From NCBI RefSeq assembly GCF_001278705.1, contig NZ_CP012600.1, positions 2,480,190-2,544,189 of the forward strand: DNA of 64,000 nucleotides. Direction: 5' to 3'. The notes beneath the pieces are model-generated. The model was given only the letters and a program-made list of their open reading frames with translations. It ran no database searches and had not been told where the DNA came from. Shown here in pieces: positions 17,799 to 26,911 of the stretch. Source of the DNA: Bacillus gobiensis (GTDB lineage Bacteria > Bacillota > Bacilli > Bacillales > Bacillaceae). Every line of letters starts with the position of its first letter. Position 1 is the first letter of the stretch. A program made the translations under genes and the position numbers.

Positions 17799-18852
17799 GT
17801 TCACTCCTCTCCTTATAGATAGGAACCTTGACATCAATTTGCGTTCCTTTCGTTTCAAACGAAATGATTTCTGCGACTCCTCCTACTTCACTTGCCCGTT
17901 CACGAATCGAATTCAACCCGTAAGAAGAAGTTTTGATGTCGTCCATTTTAAATCCGATTCCATTATCAATGACCTTTAGCTGAACCTGGCTGTTTCTTGC
18001 TAAAAGGCGAACTGTAACCTTCGAGGCTTTCGAGTGGCGAAACACATTTGATAGTGCTTCTTGAACAATCCGGAACAGCTGGTCTTCTACTCCTTTTGAT
18101 AGATACTGGATGTCTTCGAGCTCCCAGTCAATCTCAAGAGTCTCTTTTTCTTTGAATTCTTGCAACAGCTCAAAAAGTCCTTCTTTTAATCCTTTGCCCT
18201 CCAGAGTCACCGGCCTTAAATGCATGAGGAGCGCCCTCATTTCATTTTGAGCATTCGCAGCCATCCCTTCTACTAATTTCATGCGCTTTGCCACTTTCTC
18301 ATTTAAGCCGGTCGTCGATTCGAGTATTGCAGATGTCATCATCGATATGGCGAACAGCTGCTGGCTTACGACATCGTGCAGGTCTCTTGCAAGCTTTTGC
18401 CGTTCTTCTGACACGACAGATTTTTTCATTTGGATTTGCCACTCAGCACGTTCGTTAGACAGCTTTTGAAGTGATGCCACTTGAAGCTCGACTCTCTTAG
18501 CCATTTCGTTTAACTGGTCTGCCACCATTCCGATTTCGTCATCGCCAAGCGCAGGGAGCCGATAGGCAAAATTCCCATTTTCAAATTTTAATATGGATTC
18601 AATTAACTTTTCCAAGCGATTCTTCAAATCATTACCGAAAATATACCCAGAACCAAAGCCAATGAAAACACAGATCATGAGCAGGATGGCGAAAAACGGA
18701 ACACCAAACCATTTTGATGACAAAAGCAGGCTTGGATCAAGCTGATAATAAAAAAACAAAAGTACGGTTATGGCGCTCATGACAAAAAAACTCGCACCCA
18801 AATACATCCTTACCGATCTCCATTGGATATTGGAAAGTATTTTTCTTGTCAT
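17773..18852 (-). CDS. liaS: sensor histidine kinase LiaS
   Basis: A 359-residue intramembrane-sensing kinase. Two membrane segments (about residues 15-35 and 45-68) are separated by a very short loop, leaving almost no extracellular sensor. HAMP-like FENGNFAYRLPALGDDEIG is followed by the HisKA_3 site, His159 in ARDLHDVVSQQL, and an ATPase domain ending GLNSIRERASEVGG. It overlaps liaF by four bases. In B. subtilis LiaF holds LiaS inactive until envelope damage occurs. Confidence 0.93.
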   Translation of the reverse strand: MTRKILSNIQWRSVRMYLGASFFVMSAITVLLFFYYQLDPSLLLSSKWFGVPFFAILLMICVFIGFGSGYIFGNDLKNRLEKLIESILKFENGNFAYRLPALGDDEIGMVADQLNEMAKRVELQVASLQKLSNERAEWQIQMKKSVVSEERQKLARDLHDVVSQQLFAISMMTSAILESTTGLNEKVAKRMKLVEGMAANAQNEMRALLMHLRPVTLEGKGLKEGLFELLQEFKEKETLEIDWELEDIQYLSKGVEDQLFRIVQEALSNVFRHSKASKVTVRLLARNSQVQLKVIDNGIGFKMDDIKTSSYGLNSIRERASEVGGVAEIISFETKGTQIDVKVPIYKERSEHVDTGTVD

Positions 18853-19595
18853 AAATATCTCACGTCCACATCCCCGATAAACAATGAAATAGATATTTTC
18901 ACTTTCCTTGAACTGTTGTTGTAGTTAGAAGATGACGCATGGATTTTGCTGCTTAATCCGCTGCTTCTGTCTCCAATTATATCCATATCACCCACAAATG
19001 CCGATGAGGTGATTGCCACCTCCAAGTCAGCCGGCACATAAATATCAATATCGCCAATAATCCCGCTTATGACAATCGTGCTTTCACCCTCAGGAACGAT
19101 GGCTTTCGAGAGGTCAATCTTCACATCGCCGATAAAACCGGAAATATTTAGATCTGTAAGATCAAAAGGATTTTTCATTAACCTGACTTCTCCGATAAAA
19201 AAGTTGCGATTGGCTGTCGGAATTGTATGGTTCACCGGTTCTGATTTCTTTTTCGTCAGATCCACTTTTTTTGATGGTTCCTTTGTTTTTTCCTTTTGAG
19301 CAAAAACGGGCTGATTCGTAACTAAACGATATCCTGCATAAATGAGAAAAGCAGCGAAAAGGTACCCGAAAAGATTAAAGGTGATGCTGAATAACGATTT
19401 TACGAAGAGCAATCCAGCAAAGACATACATGACTGATCCGAGTAATCGGTGGGAATATTTATGGAAAAAGTATCCTGCAATTAAAAAACAGAGCGGCCAG
19501 AACACTGCGTCACCCAGACCACTATTTTGCATAAAGACACTTATCCCGAAAAGTATTACAAGAAGCCCAAGTAGCTTTTTCTTAGTTAGACGCAA
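18849..19595 (-). CDS. liaF: LiaF, inhibitor of the LiaRS system
   Basis: A 248-residue membrane protein. Three or four hydrophobic segments occupy residues 8-90, followed by a charged linker and a C-terminal beta-rich domain (NFFIGEVRLMKNPFDLTDLN onward) with repeated FIGD motifs, the LiaF/DUF2154 domain. TTG 19595 follows AAAGGAG with about 9 bases between. LiaF negatively controls LiaS. The four-base overlap with liaS suggests tight stoichiometry. Confidence 0.92.
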   Translation of the reverse strand: MRLTKKKLLGLLVILFGISVFMQNSGLGDAVFWPLCFLIAGYFFHKYSHRLLGSVMYVFAGLLFVKSLFSITFNLFGYLFAAFLIYAGYRLVTNQPVFAQKEKTKEPSKKVDLTKKKSEPVNHTIPTANRNFFIGEVRLMKNPFDLTDLNISGFIGDVKIDLSKAIVPEGESTIVISGIIGDIDIYVPADLEVAITSSAFVGDMDIIGDRSSGLSSKIHASSSNYNNSSRKVKISISLFIGDVDVRYL

Positions 19596-19618
19596 GCGGC
19601 CCCGCTCCTTTCTGTGAA

Positions 19619-20491
19619 TTATTGCCCATCAATCTCTACATCACCGCTTGTGACCGAAATTGATACGTTATGGTTTGCCTTTCCTTTTGAGGCCTTCAGT
19701 TTATTTTCATCAGACTCAATTTTGTCAAAATCAAAAGAATGGCTGATGTCTCCGCTGGTGGTATTTGCTTCGAGAGCGATATCCGCGTCTTCAGGCAAAG
19801 AGAGGCTCAGTTCCCCGGAGGTTAATTGAAATTGGAGATCGTTTGTCAATTCATTTAAGCTGACTGTAACATTTCCGCTAGTCAGTTTCGAATGAATTTT
19901 TCCGGTCAGGTTTTCAATTTCTATATTTCCAGATGTAGTCCTTAATGTTGAATTTGAAGCGTTGATATCTGATAATCCAATGTTTCCTGAAGTTCCTTTT
20001 ACATTCAATTCTTTTGCATCTACTTCGTCCACTTTAATATTCCCGCTGCTCGTTTCCAAAGAGAGCTGATCTAAGCTTAATTGATGATCTGCTGATAATC
20101 GCAAATTGCCGCTTGTGAGATCGGCAGACAGGTTTTCTTTGTACTCGGCCGGGACATGCACGACCAGCTTATGATCTTGAAAGAACGAAAAGAAAGACAA
20201 ACCCTTATGCTTTACGTTAAGAGAAAGCTTCCCTCCGCTTTCACTCGCATCCAAGCTGATATTTTTGCCGCCATGCAATTCAGCGTAAATGTCATCACGC
20301 TCTTCTCCGACAATATCAACGTTCGTACTCCTTGAAGAAACCTCAATCTCGTCAATATCACTAACATCAGCAGAGGCAGTAGTATTACTCTCTCCCGGAC
20401 TAATCAAGAAAAAAAAGCCGTCCCGGAAGACAAGAAAGACCAATAGTAAGATGCCGAATAATATCATCAGATTCCCGACAAGTTTTTTCAT
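19619..20491 (-). CDS. liaG: LiaG, membrane-anchored adhesin-like protein
   Basis: A 290-residue protein with one N-terminal membrane segment (residues 4-25) and an extracytoplasmic parallel-beta domain of the DUF4097 type, visible as recurring TSGN/TSGD turns (SGNLRLS, SGNIKVD, SGNIGLS, SGNVTVS, SGELSLS, SGDVEID). Function is unknown; it belongs to the lia operon. The start at 20491 is preferred because GAGGG lies 5-7 bases upstream; a longer frame starts at 20503 without one. Confidence 0.88.
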   Translation of the reverse strand: MKKLVGNLMILFGILLLVFLVFRDGFFFLISPGESNTTASADVSDIDEIEVSSRSTNVDIVGEERDDIYAELHGGKNISLDASESGGKLSLNVKHKGLSFFSFFQDHKLVVHVPAEYKENLSADLTSGNLRLSADHQLSLDQLSLETSSGNIKVDEVDAKELNVKGTSGNIGLSDINASNSTLRTTSGNIEIENLTGKIHSKLTSGNVTVSLNELTNDLQFQLTSGELSLSLPEDADIALEANTTSGDISHSFDFDKIESDENKLKASKGKANHNVSISVTSGDVEIDGQ

Positions 20492-20604
20492 AGTATCCCT
20501 CATTTTTTATGAGTCATCCTTATTATAAGGAATGTTCGTTTGCATTGAAACTATTATTTCAAGACAGGGGTAGGAGGCTAAAGCCAGCCCCCCATTCATT
20601 GCGA

Positions 20605-21279
20605 TTACTGCTTGCTTGCCAGAAGCTCGCCATTATCCTTTTTCTTCGCTTTCATTTTTTCAATCTCTTTCTCTACTTCGCCAGCATATTCGAGATTCGT
20701 GAAGGAGCTTGAACCGGAAATGTCAGCAAAGCTGTTCACCTTAATTTCCATTTCTTCTATTCTGTTTTCCATTCGCATAAATTCCCGATATGCACTTTCG
20801 CTATCAATCCTGTTAAATGATGCATTTAAATGTTCCTTTGCTTTCACCGCATTCGCGCGTGCAATTAATGCATGCTTTTTATCCTTAAGATCCTGAAGCT
20901 TCCCTTCAAGTGTCTCCAGCTGGTTTTTCAGTTCTTTCACTTGATTCTTTGCCAGTTCATAGCTTTCTTTATGTTCCTTCGCTTTTTCTTCGTAATATTT
21001 CATTTCAGCTAAGGCTTTACGGGCAAGCTCTTCTTCGCCGGCATCAAAAGCGAGCTGCGCTTGATTTCTGCGTTTAGTCTCTAATTGTTCTGCTTCCTCG
21101 AATTTCTTCTTAAAGCCCCGCTCAATCGTTTGTTGCTCGATAATGATATGCTTCGCTTTAGCAATATCGCTTTCCATGTCCCTTACATATTGATTCAGCA
21201 TAACCCTCGGGTTTTCTACCTTATCCAGTCCTTCATTGATTTGAGCGACGAACATATCTCTCATTCGTTTAAGTACCAT
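20605..21279 (-). CDS. liaH: LiaH, PspA/IM30 family phage-shock protein
   Basis: A 224-residue, almost entirely coiled-coil protein of the PspA/Vipp1 (ESCRT-III-like) family. It begins MVLKRMRDMFVAQINEGLDK and continues with the conserved NPRVMLNQYVRDMES block. Large LiaH oligomers are recruited to the membrane by LiaI and protect it when the envelope is damaged. AGGAGG precedes the ATG by 8 bases, fitting high expression. A 113-base gap to liaG may allow processing or attenuation, since liaIH messages dominate in B. subtilis. Confidence 0.94.
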   Translation of the reverse strand: MVLKRMRDMFVAQINEGLDKVENPRVMLNQYVRDMESDIAKAKHIIIEQQTIERGFKKKFEEAEQLETKRRNQAQLAFDAGEEELARKALAEMKYYEEKAKEHKESYELAKNQVKELKNQLETLEGKLQDLKDKKHALIARANAVKAKEHLNASFNRIDSESAYREFMRMENRIEEMEIKVNSFADISGSSSFTNLEYAGEVEKEIEKMKAKKKDNGELLASKQ

Positions 21280-21295
21280 GTTTTCGTTCCTCCTG

Positions 21296-21676
21296 TTATT
21301 TATTTTTTTTCAAAAAATCTTCCCATTCTGAATCAAAGTTTGATTGGTAAACGGTGTCTTCTTTATGTGAATGGATGATCGGATCTGCTTCTTTTGATTC
21401 ATCCTTGATCATTTTCCAACCGAAATAAATCAGCCCGGCCGCCAAAGCCAATCCTAAAATAAACGGGAGTGATCCGGTTACAAAGCAAATTCCAAACAGA
21501 ATCAGGATGATCCCGGAAATTTTATGTCCTCTGCTCCAGCGTTTTGCCCCGTAGTACAGCAGTCCTGCAGAAACAGCGATTGCAATCAGCCCTCCAAAAC
21601 TTCCGCCTCCAAAGAAGAGAGAAAGTCCAAACAAAATCAAGACGATGCCGATTATGGATTTGCCGCTAATTTTCAC
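21296..21676 (-). CDS. liaI: LiaI membrane anchor
   Basis: A 126-residue membrane protein, the same length as B. subtilis LiaI. Four hydrophobic stretches in two hairpins (SIIGIVLILFGLSLFFGGG, LIAIAVSAGLLYYG, ISGIILILFGICFVTG, FILGLALAAGLIYFG) precede an acidic tail ending WEDFLKKNK. It recruits LiaH to the membrane. The GTG at 21676 is set by AAAGGAGGG about 8 bases upstream; the open frame continues 14 codons further without a ribosome site. First gene of the operon. Confidence 0.92.
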   Translation of the reverse strand: MKISGKSIIGIVLILFGLSLFFGGGSFGGLIAIAVSAGLLYYGAKRWSRGHKISGIILILFGICFVTGSLPFILGLALAAGLIYFGWKMIKDESKEADPIIHSHKEDTVYQSNFDSEWEDFLKKNK

Positions 21677-21699
21677 GTGTGTCCCTCCTTTCTCGTTCC

Positions 21700-21718
21700 T
21701 TGACTTAACTATAGTCAA
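21700..21718. promoter_or_regulatory. inverted repeat in the liaI leader
   Basis: TTGACTTAACTATAGTCAA has arms TTGACT/AGTCAA around 7 bases, 24 bases upstream of the liaI start. It is positioned for a transcription factor or the promoter itself. Whether it is the LiaR box cannot be decided by eye. Confidence 0.35.
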
Positions 21719-21889
21719 AATTAAAAGCCTATAAAACGAGACAGAGAAGGATTTTAAGATAAGACCAGGGTCGTATAGGAGGACAGACTCTTAGCCAAAA
21801 CAATACCGCCAGTTGGTGGCAGACAGCTCAGTTTTTTCTGTATTCAGCGGCAAGGAGATAACGATATATCCGTTCATCCCGGGGCTCAT

Positions 21890-21995
21890 GTGCCCGCTTC
21901 GGGAATGATTGCGACCGCTTTACATTTTATTGCGACCACTTCCGAATTTATTGTGACCACTTTCTCTTTTTTTCTGCCCGCTTGAGAAATCATTC
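21890..21995. repeat. degenerate tandem array, 21-base period
   Basis: Within the 427-base gene-free stretch between liaI and the AGCS transporter, five units start at 21890, 21911, 21932, 21953 and 21976. Each opens with a G(C/T)G(A/C)CC(G/A)CTT-like core and ends in an AT-rich tail; the spacing is 21, 21, 21 and 23 bases. No open reading frame or ribosome site accompanies it. The rest of the gap holds only promoter-like AT-rich sequence and a terminator. Confidence 0.65.
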
Positions 21996-22053
21996 GTCTC
22001 CTTCGTGTGCTTTCCACGCTTGTAGAGCAGTTCCAAACTTAGCTAAACATAAA

Positions 22054-22080
22054 AAGAAGAGCTGCTATAGAGCCCTTCTT
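22054..22080 (-). terminator. terminator of AGCS gene
   Basis: On the minus strand AAGAAGGGCT pairs with AGCTCTTCTT (one G-U) around 7 bases and is followed by TTTTATG, 23 bases after the stop. Confidence 0.75.
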
Positions 22081-22103
22081 CACCTTATCTTGTCTTGTAC
22101 TTA

Positions 22104-23573
22104 TTATGAAATCCTTTTTCTCTTCTTCACATACTCCTTTTCCCAATAATCCGCATTTTTGATTCCCAGCTTACTCGGTGTGAAAATCGGATCCAATCCT
22201 TGCAGCTTTTGTTCTCTGTAATCTTTTAAAGCACGCAGCACCGGTTTGATGAGAAACAGGAGTGCTATAAGATTAAGCCAGGCCATCATGCCGACGCCCA
22301 GATCTGCTAAAAGCCAGGTTACTCCTGTTTCCCACAAAGCACCAATCAGAGTGGTGGCTATTAAGGCTAACTTTAAAATTAAGGCAAAGATCTTATTGAA
22401 TTTTCCTTTTAATATATAGACCATATTTGTTTCTGCAATGTAATATTGAGCCATGATCGTCGTGAACGCGAAAAAACATAGGGCAATGGCAACAAATCCC
22501 GAACCAAACCCCGGAATCACGCTTTCGACAGCCTCCTGGGTATATTGGGCTGTTCCTTCAATTAATGCCCCGTCCGCTCCTAAAACATTGCTTGCAATCG
22601 GATTTCCTCCAGCATCTACCGTATTAAAACTGTTAGTAAATAAAATCATTAATGCTGTTGCAGAACAAACAAATAAGGTATCAATATAGATCGAAAATGC
22701 CTGGACCAGCCCTTGCTTCACCGGATGGGAAACTTCTGCTGCAGCAGCAGCATGCGGTCCGGTTCCCTGTCCTGCTTCGTTCGAATATACCCCGCGCTGT
22801 ATACCAAAGGAAATAGCGGTACCGACAATTCCTCCAAACATAGCATTTGCCCCAAATGCACTGGAAAAAATCAATTCCAAAACGGCGGGCACTTGTTCAA
22901 TATTTAAGCCGATAACGATTAACGAAACTAAAATATAGCCAACCGCCATGAAAGGGACGACAAACTGTGCAACAGAAGCTATGCTTTTCACCCCGCCAAT
23001 AATGATTAATGCTAATATAGCAGTCATCACTATCCCTGATACAACATTAGGAACACCAAAAGCCTCCTTCAAGCCGGAAGAAATAGAGTTTGCCTGGATC
23101 CCTGGAGCAAACAGTGCGGTCGCAATCATAGCAGCAATCGCAAAAATGACTGCATACCATCTTAATCCAAGGGCTTTATCAATGTAATAAGCAGGTCCTC
23201 CGCGATATTGACCGGACTCTTGCTTTTTATATATCTGACCTAACGTCGATTCAGCAAACGAACTTGCCGCTCCAACAAAGCCGATAAACCACATCCAAAA
23301 AACAGCTCCAGGACCTCCTGCATAGATTGCTGCGGCGACTCCAGCAATATTTCCGGTACCAACACGTCCGGATAGAGCTATTGATATCGCCTGGAAAGAC
23401 GATACGCCTTCCTTAGAGCTTTTTCCAGTAAACGTTTGAATGATCATATCTTTTAAATATCTCAATTGTACAAAACCAGTTAACCCGGTTAACAGCAATC
23501 CAATAACTGCACAAAGCCACACTAGCGGAGAACTCCACACGATTCCGACAAGCCATTCAAGAAACTGTTCCAA
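22104..23573 (-). CDS. alanine/glycine:cation symporter (AGCS family)
   Basis: A 489-residue transporter with about eleven membrane segments that imports alanine or glycine with Na+ or H+. Family signatures are visible: GSGRVGTGNIAGVAAA-like block (ALSGRVGTGNIAGVAAAIYA, about residues 67-86), QIYKKQESGQYRGGPAYYI, and SNEAGQGTGPHAAAAAEVSH. The C-terminal tail is short and charged. The start is TTG 23573, with GGGAGAGG 5-9 bases upstream. Single gene with terminator. It resembles B. subtilis AlsT and YrbD; which one cannot be settled. Confidence 0.9.
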   Translation of the reverse strand: MEQFLEWLVGIVWSSPLVWLCAVIGLLLTGLTGFVQLRYLKDMIIQTFTGKSSKEGVSSFQAISIALSGRVGTGNIAGVAAAIYAGGPGAVFWMWFIGFVGAASSFAESTLGQIYKKQESGQYRGGPAYYIDKALGLRWYAVIFAIAAMIATALFAPGIQANSISSGLKEAFGVPNVVSGIVMTAILALIIIGGVKSIASVAQFVVPFMAVGYILVSLIVIGLNIEQVPAVLELIFSSAFGANAMFGGIVGTAISFGIQRGVYSNEAGQGTGPHAAAAAEVSHPVKQGLVQAFSIYIDTLFVCSATALMILFTNSFNTVDAGGNPIASNVLGADGALIEGTAQYTQEAVESVIPGFGSGFVAIALCFFAFTTIMAQYYIAETNMVYILKGKFNKIFALILKLALIATTLIGALWETGVTWLLADLGVGMMAWLNLIALLFLIKPVLRALKDYREQKLQGLDPIFTPSKLGIKNADYWEKEYVKKRKRIS

Positions 23574-23762
23574 AAAACCTCTCCCTTCGGAAATTGATGA
23601 ACAAACTATACTGCACCATTTTACTTACAAAAATGAATTATTCACCTAATAAGTAAGGTAATGTAACAATACTAGCCAAAACCGTGACTTCCGAACCAAA
23701 AAATATTAGATTATTTCACATGAATAACCCGGCTTTGTTTGATGAAAAGCCAAGCCATCCTT

Positions 23763-24020
23763 TTAGTATTCTTCTCTTATTAAAGGCAATCTGGAACAGT
23801 GAATTCCCCCGCCCATTTTTCTAATTTTTGATATATCAACGGGTAACACTTCGATCCCAGTGATCTTGCGGTTCTCGGAGTATCTGCAGCCATGATGACT
23901 TTTCTCGGCAAAACAGTAAGGCAATATGTCGTACATTCCAAGTTATTCGGACCTATGTAAATTAGCTTTAGGCCTCTTGCTCGACGTTCCTCGAGAACCC
24001 AAAGAGGAAGGTGTGAACTT
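23763..24020 (-). pseudogene. decayed C-terminal copy of amidinohydrolase gene
   Basis: The minus strand encodes LPLWVLEERRARGLKLIY, TTYCLTVLPRKVIMAADTPR and, after a shift of frame, VDISKIRKMGGGIHCSRLPL, closely matching the last 85 residues of the amidinohydrolase module at 25916-26911. A loss of about 10 bases near 23860 breaks the frame, and there is no start or ribosome site at its 5' edge near 24020. The catalytic-cysteine codon region is still present. It is a partial duplicate, not a gene; the beta-helix gene lies between it and the intact copy. Confidence 0.85.
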
Positions 24021-24290
24021 ATCAAAGAAAAGAAAGCCAAAAGTGATTTTCATGAGAAAACATAAACTGACATCATACCATATTACTATCCGCTTTCTTT
24101 CATTAACTTCTTTCTTTATTCCGTTAGATTACGGTACATTTATTCCCTAGATAGTGATAAGATACCGTTCTTAAAATATAAAATGAAACTGAATATTATA
24201 TAGATTAGTATTTATTCTAGGCTATAATAAAATAAACAACACGGCATCCAAAATTCAACTTCAAAAATATTTTTCAAAGGAACTATGATA

Positions 24291-25688
24291 ATGAAAAAAA
24301 TAGTTGTTATCCTCTTGGCTGCAGCTGCTATCATAATTGTTTTTGTTTTTAACCAATCTAACGCAAAACAGGATAGGGATATATACGTAGCTATAAACGG
24401 AAATGATCAAAATAACGGCACAAAATCGAAGCCATTCCGCACACTAAAAAAAGCTGCTTCAGAAGCTAAAGCTGGTACCGCCGTTTTTATACGCAAAGGA
24501 ACCTATCATGAAAAGATTGTCGTCAAACATAATGGCACAAAATCAAAACCAATTGTTTTTCAAGCCTACAAAAATGAAAAGGTTGTTCTTAGCGGAAAGA
24601 GTGTAAAGAATGTTGGAGGAACAACATCCTTAGTCAATATTAACAATAAAAATTATCTTACAATCAAGGGATTGACTATACAGGATTTAATAACTGATTT
24701 AGCAGATGAAACAGTTATAGGAATTTACGTAACAGGCTCTAGCAGCCATATTACATTAGAAAATAATCATGTGCAGAGGATAGAGACACATGCAGATGAT
24801 GGGAATGGCCACGGAATCGCTATATATGGAACTGGCCCAATGAAAGACCTAAACATTTTGAACAATACAGTGGAAGATTTAATACTCGGTTCGAGTGAGG
24901 CTCTTGTTCTTAATGGAGATATTAACGGATTCAAAGTGGAAAATAATCTAGTTCGCCGAAGTAACAATATCGGAATTGATCTAATCGGCTTTGAAGGTAC
25001 TTCTAATAATAAAAAGACCGACTATGTACGAAATGGTGCAGTAAAAAATAATAAAGTTTATGAAATTTCCTCTTATGGTAACCCTGCTTATGGAGAAGAT
25101 TATACGGCAGGCGGAATTTACGTTGATGGCGGAAAAAATATAACCATCGAAAAGAATACCATTTATAATAACGATATCGGAATTGAAGCAACCTCTGAGC
25201 ATGCTAAAAAATATGCTGATCATATTAACATTATAAACAATACTATTTATAACAACTTTTACACCGGGATATCGATTGGCGGGTATGATGAAAATCGGGG
25301 AGGTACGATAAATTCTACGATCTCTCAAAATATTATTTATCGAAACGACACGAAAGAGCTAGATGGAGGACAGCTTTTAATACAGCATGATACAAAAAAC
25401 AATGTGATAGAAAAAAATATTTTAACCGCTGGACCGTCTCGTTTATTTATCGCCAACTATTTTACTACCAATCAAGACAATAAACTATTAAAGAATGTAT
25501 TTCATAAGGAAAAAGGCAAAACTGGTATTTGGATATGGAAAGATGAAGAATATACTTCATTTCCGGATTTCAAAATCGCTTCAAAAAGTGATGCACCATC
25601 CAAATATTTAGATCCTCGATATAAAAATGCGAATAAATATGATTTTAATCTAAAAAAGGATTCACCTGCAAAAAAAATAACAAAATGA
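24291..25688 (+). CDS. exported right-handed beta-helix protein
   Basis: A 465-residue protein with an N-terminal hydrophobic segment (residues 2-20) acting as signal or anchor. DIYVAINGNDQNNGTKSKPF is a DUF1565-type opening found in pectate-lyase-like proteins; it is followed by many parallel beta-helix rungs with NNT/NNI turns (ITLENNHVQ, LNILNNTVE, FKVENNLVR, ITIEKNTIYNN, INIINNTIYNN). Function is probably binding or cleavage of a polysaccharide outside the cell; no catalytic signature was recognised. ATG 24291 is 9 bases from AAAGGA; an ATG two codons earlier is too close. The gene is markedly AT-rich and sits between an intact and a decayed amidinohydrolase copy. Confidence 0.75.
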   Translation: MKKIVVILLAAAAIIIVFVFNQSNAKQDRDIYVAINGNDQNNGTKSKPFRTLKKAASEAKAGTAVFIRKGTYHEKIVVKHNGTKSKPIVFQAYKNEKVVLSGKSVKNVGGTTSLVNINNKNYLTIKGLTIQDLITDLADETVIGIYVTGSSSHITLENNHVQRIETHADDGNGHGIAIYGTGPMKDLNILNNTVEDLILGSSEALVLNGDINGFKVENNLVRRSNNIGIDLIGFEGTSNNKKTDYVRNGAVKNNKVYEISSYGNPAYGEDYTAGGIYVDGGKNITIEKNTIYNNDIGIEATSEHAKKYADHINIINNTIYNNFYTGISIGGYDENRGGTINSTISQNIIYRNDTKELDGGQLLIQHDTKNNVIEKNILTAGPSRLFIANYFTTNQDNKLLKNVFHKEKGKTGIWIWKDEEYTSFPDFKIASKSDAPSKYLDPRYKNANKYDFNLKKDSPAKKITK

Positions 25689-25694
25689 TATGAA

Positions 25695-25732
25695 GCTCAC
25701 CCCCTATATCTTCAGAGTGGTAGAGGGTGAGC
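25695..25732 (+). terminator. hairpin after beta-helix gene
   Basis: GCTCACCCCCTA and TAGAGGGTGAGC pair over 12 bases with one mismatch, 7 bases after the stop. No T run follows, so termination strength is uncertain. Confidence 0.5.
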
Positions 25733-25915
25733 CGAACATCCTTGAGAAACAGATTCTCTTACCACTTTAAAATGGATATATCGTTTTTAATGAATACTTC
25801 CAAATCTTTAAGATCAATTTGTAATCCTCTACTATGCTCCTTTAGCAGCAGATCTCTTTAATTATCGTACACTGTATAAGACAACAGGAGTTTCTTCTTT
25901 TCATTTTTCCCATTT

Positions 25916-26911
25916 TCATGATTCATCTTCTCTAATTAAAGGAAGCGTGGAACAGTGAATTCCGCCGCCCATTTTCCGGATTTCCGATATATCGACAGGC
26001 AGCACTTCGATGCCATTTTCCGATAAAATATCCGCAGTTCGCGGCGCATCTGCAGTCATTAGAACCTTTCCCGGAGAAACTGCCAGGCAATTTGTCGTAC
26101 GTTCCGGGTCATCCGGATCTGTGTAGATCAGCTTAATGCCCCTTGCACGAAGCTCCTCGAGAAACCAGTGAGGCAGGCGTGCAGGCTCGACAAGTGCGGT
26201 ATTTTCATCAATGAGTACATACATTTCGTCCAAATGGATCCGGTCAGCGGGAACATCAATGACGATTAGATCAATTCCCTGCCATGAAAGAATCTGCCTT
26301 AATTGATCTATGCCCGATTGGTTGATTCTGATGGACCGGCCGATAATCGCAGTTTTTGAATCCAGCATGGCAAAACTGCCGCCTTCGACGAATCCATCGC
26401 CTTGAATTGTTGCGAGAACAGGCATTCCGAGTTTCGCAAAGGTTTGGTAAGCTGCTTTTTCCTCTCCTTGTCTCATTCGGAGAGCAAATCTGGTCAAAAT
26501 AACCCCTCCAGGTACGACTAGGCCGATATCTCTTGTATAAATCGATTTCGTATGTAAAGGAGACGTAAAATCCAAATCTACCACCTCTGCTCCGCAAGCT
26601 TCCAGCGTTTTTCTCAGCTGATCATGCTGGGCTTGCAACAGATCTGTATTGATCGGCTCTTTTCCATTTAGATAGCTGACGATTTGATTGTTTTCATCCC
26701 GCAATACAAGTGCATCCACACTTTCTTCATAGGTCATCTGTTTCAAGAGTGCAAGTTCGTTCCCCGGGCGGTGCAAAAGGACTTTTTTAATCTGTCCGAC
26801 ATAGGAAGAAGCTCCCCATTTCTCCCCCCAAACGGTGTGAAGTGTATTCGGTTCTTTAAATGATTCAGTCAGTAAACTTTCTGCTAAAAATTCTTGTGTT
26901 GGAAATGGCAT
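25916..26911 (-). CDS. amidinohydrolase (DDAH/arginine deiminase-like), internal start
   Basis: A 331-residue product starting at ATG 26911, preceded by AAAGGGAG with 7 bases between, inside the long frame. The pentein-fold catalytic set is visible: acidic/glycine loop VEGGSFAMLD, His in ADRIHLDEMYV, and the nucleophile Cys in GGGIHCSTLP, 12 residues before the end. Such enzymes release ammonia or an amine from arginine, methylarginine or related guanidines. Substrate is undetermined. A decayed copy of its last quarter lies at 23763-24020. If the long frame is genuine, both fused and free forms could be made. Confidence 0.65.
   Translation of the reverse strand: MPFPTQEFLAESLLTESFKEPNTLHTVWGEKWGASSYVGQIKKVLLHRPGNELALLKQMTYEESVDALVLRDENNQIVSYLNGKEPINTDLLQAQHDQLRKTLEACGAEVVDLDFTSPLHTKSIYTRDIGLVVPGGVILTRFALRMRQGEEKAAYQTFAKLGMPVLATIQGDGFVEGGSFAMLDSKTAIIGRSIRINQSGIDQLRQILSWQGIDLIVIDVPADRIHLDEMYVLIDENTALVEPARLPHWFLEELRARGIKLIYTDPDDPERTTNCLAVSPGKVLMTADAPRTADILSENGIEVLPVDISEIRKMGGGIHCSTLPLIREDES

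Noticed and set aside
21760..21793. TAAGA/TCTTA inverted repeat upstream of liaI as LiaR box
   Set aside because: Arms match over only five bases and I cannot recall the LiaR consensus with enough certainty.
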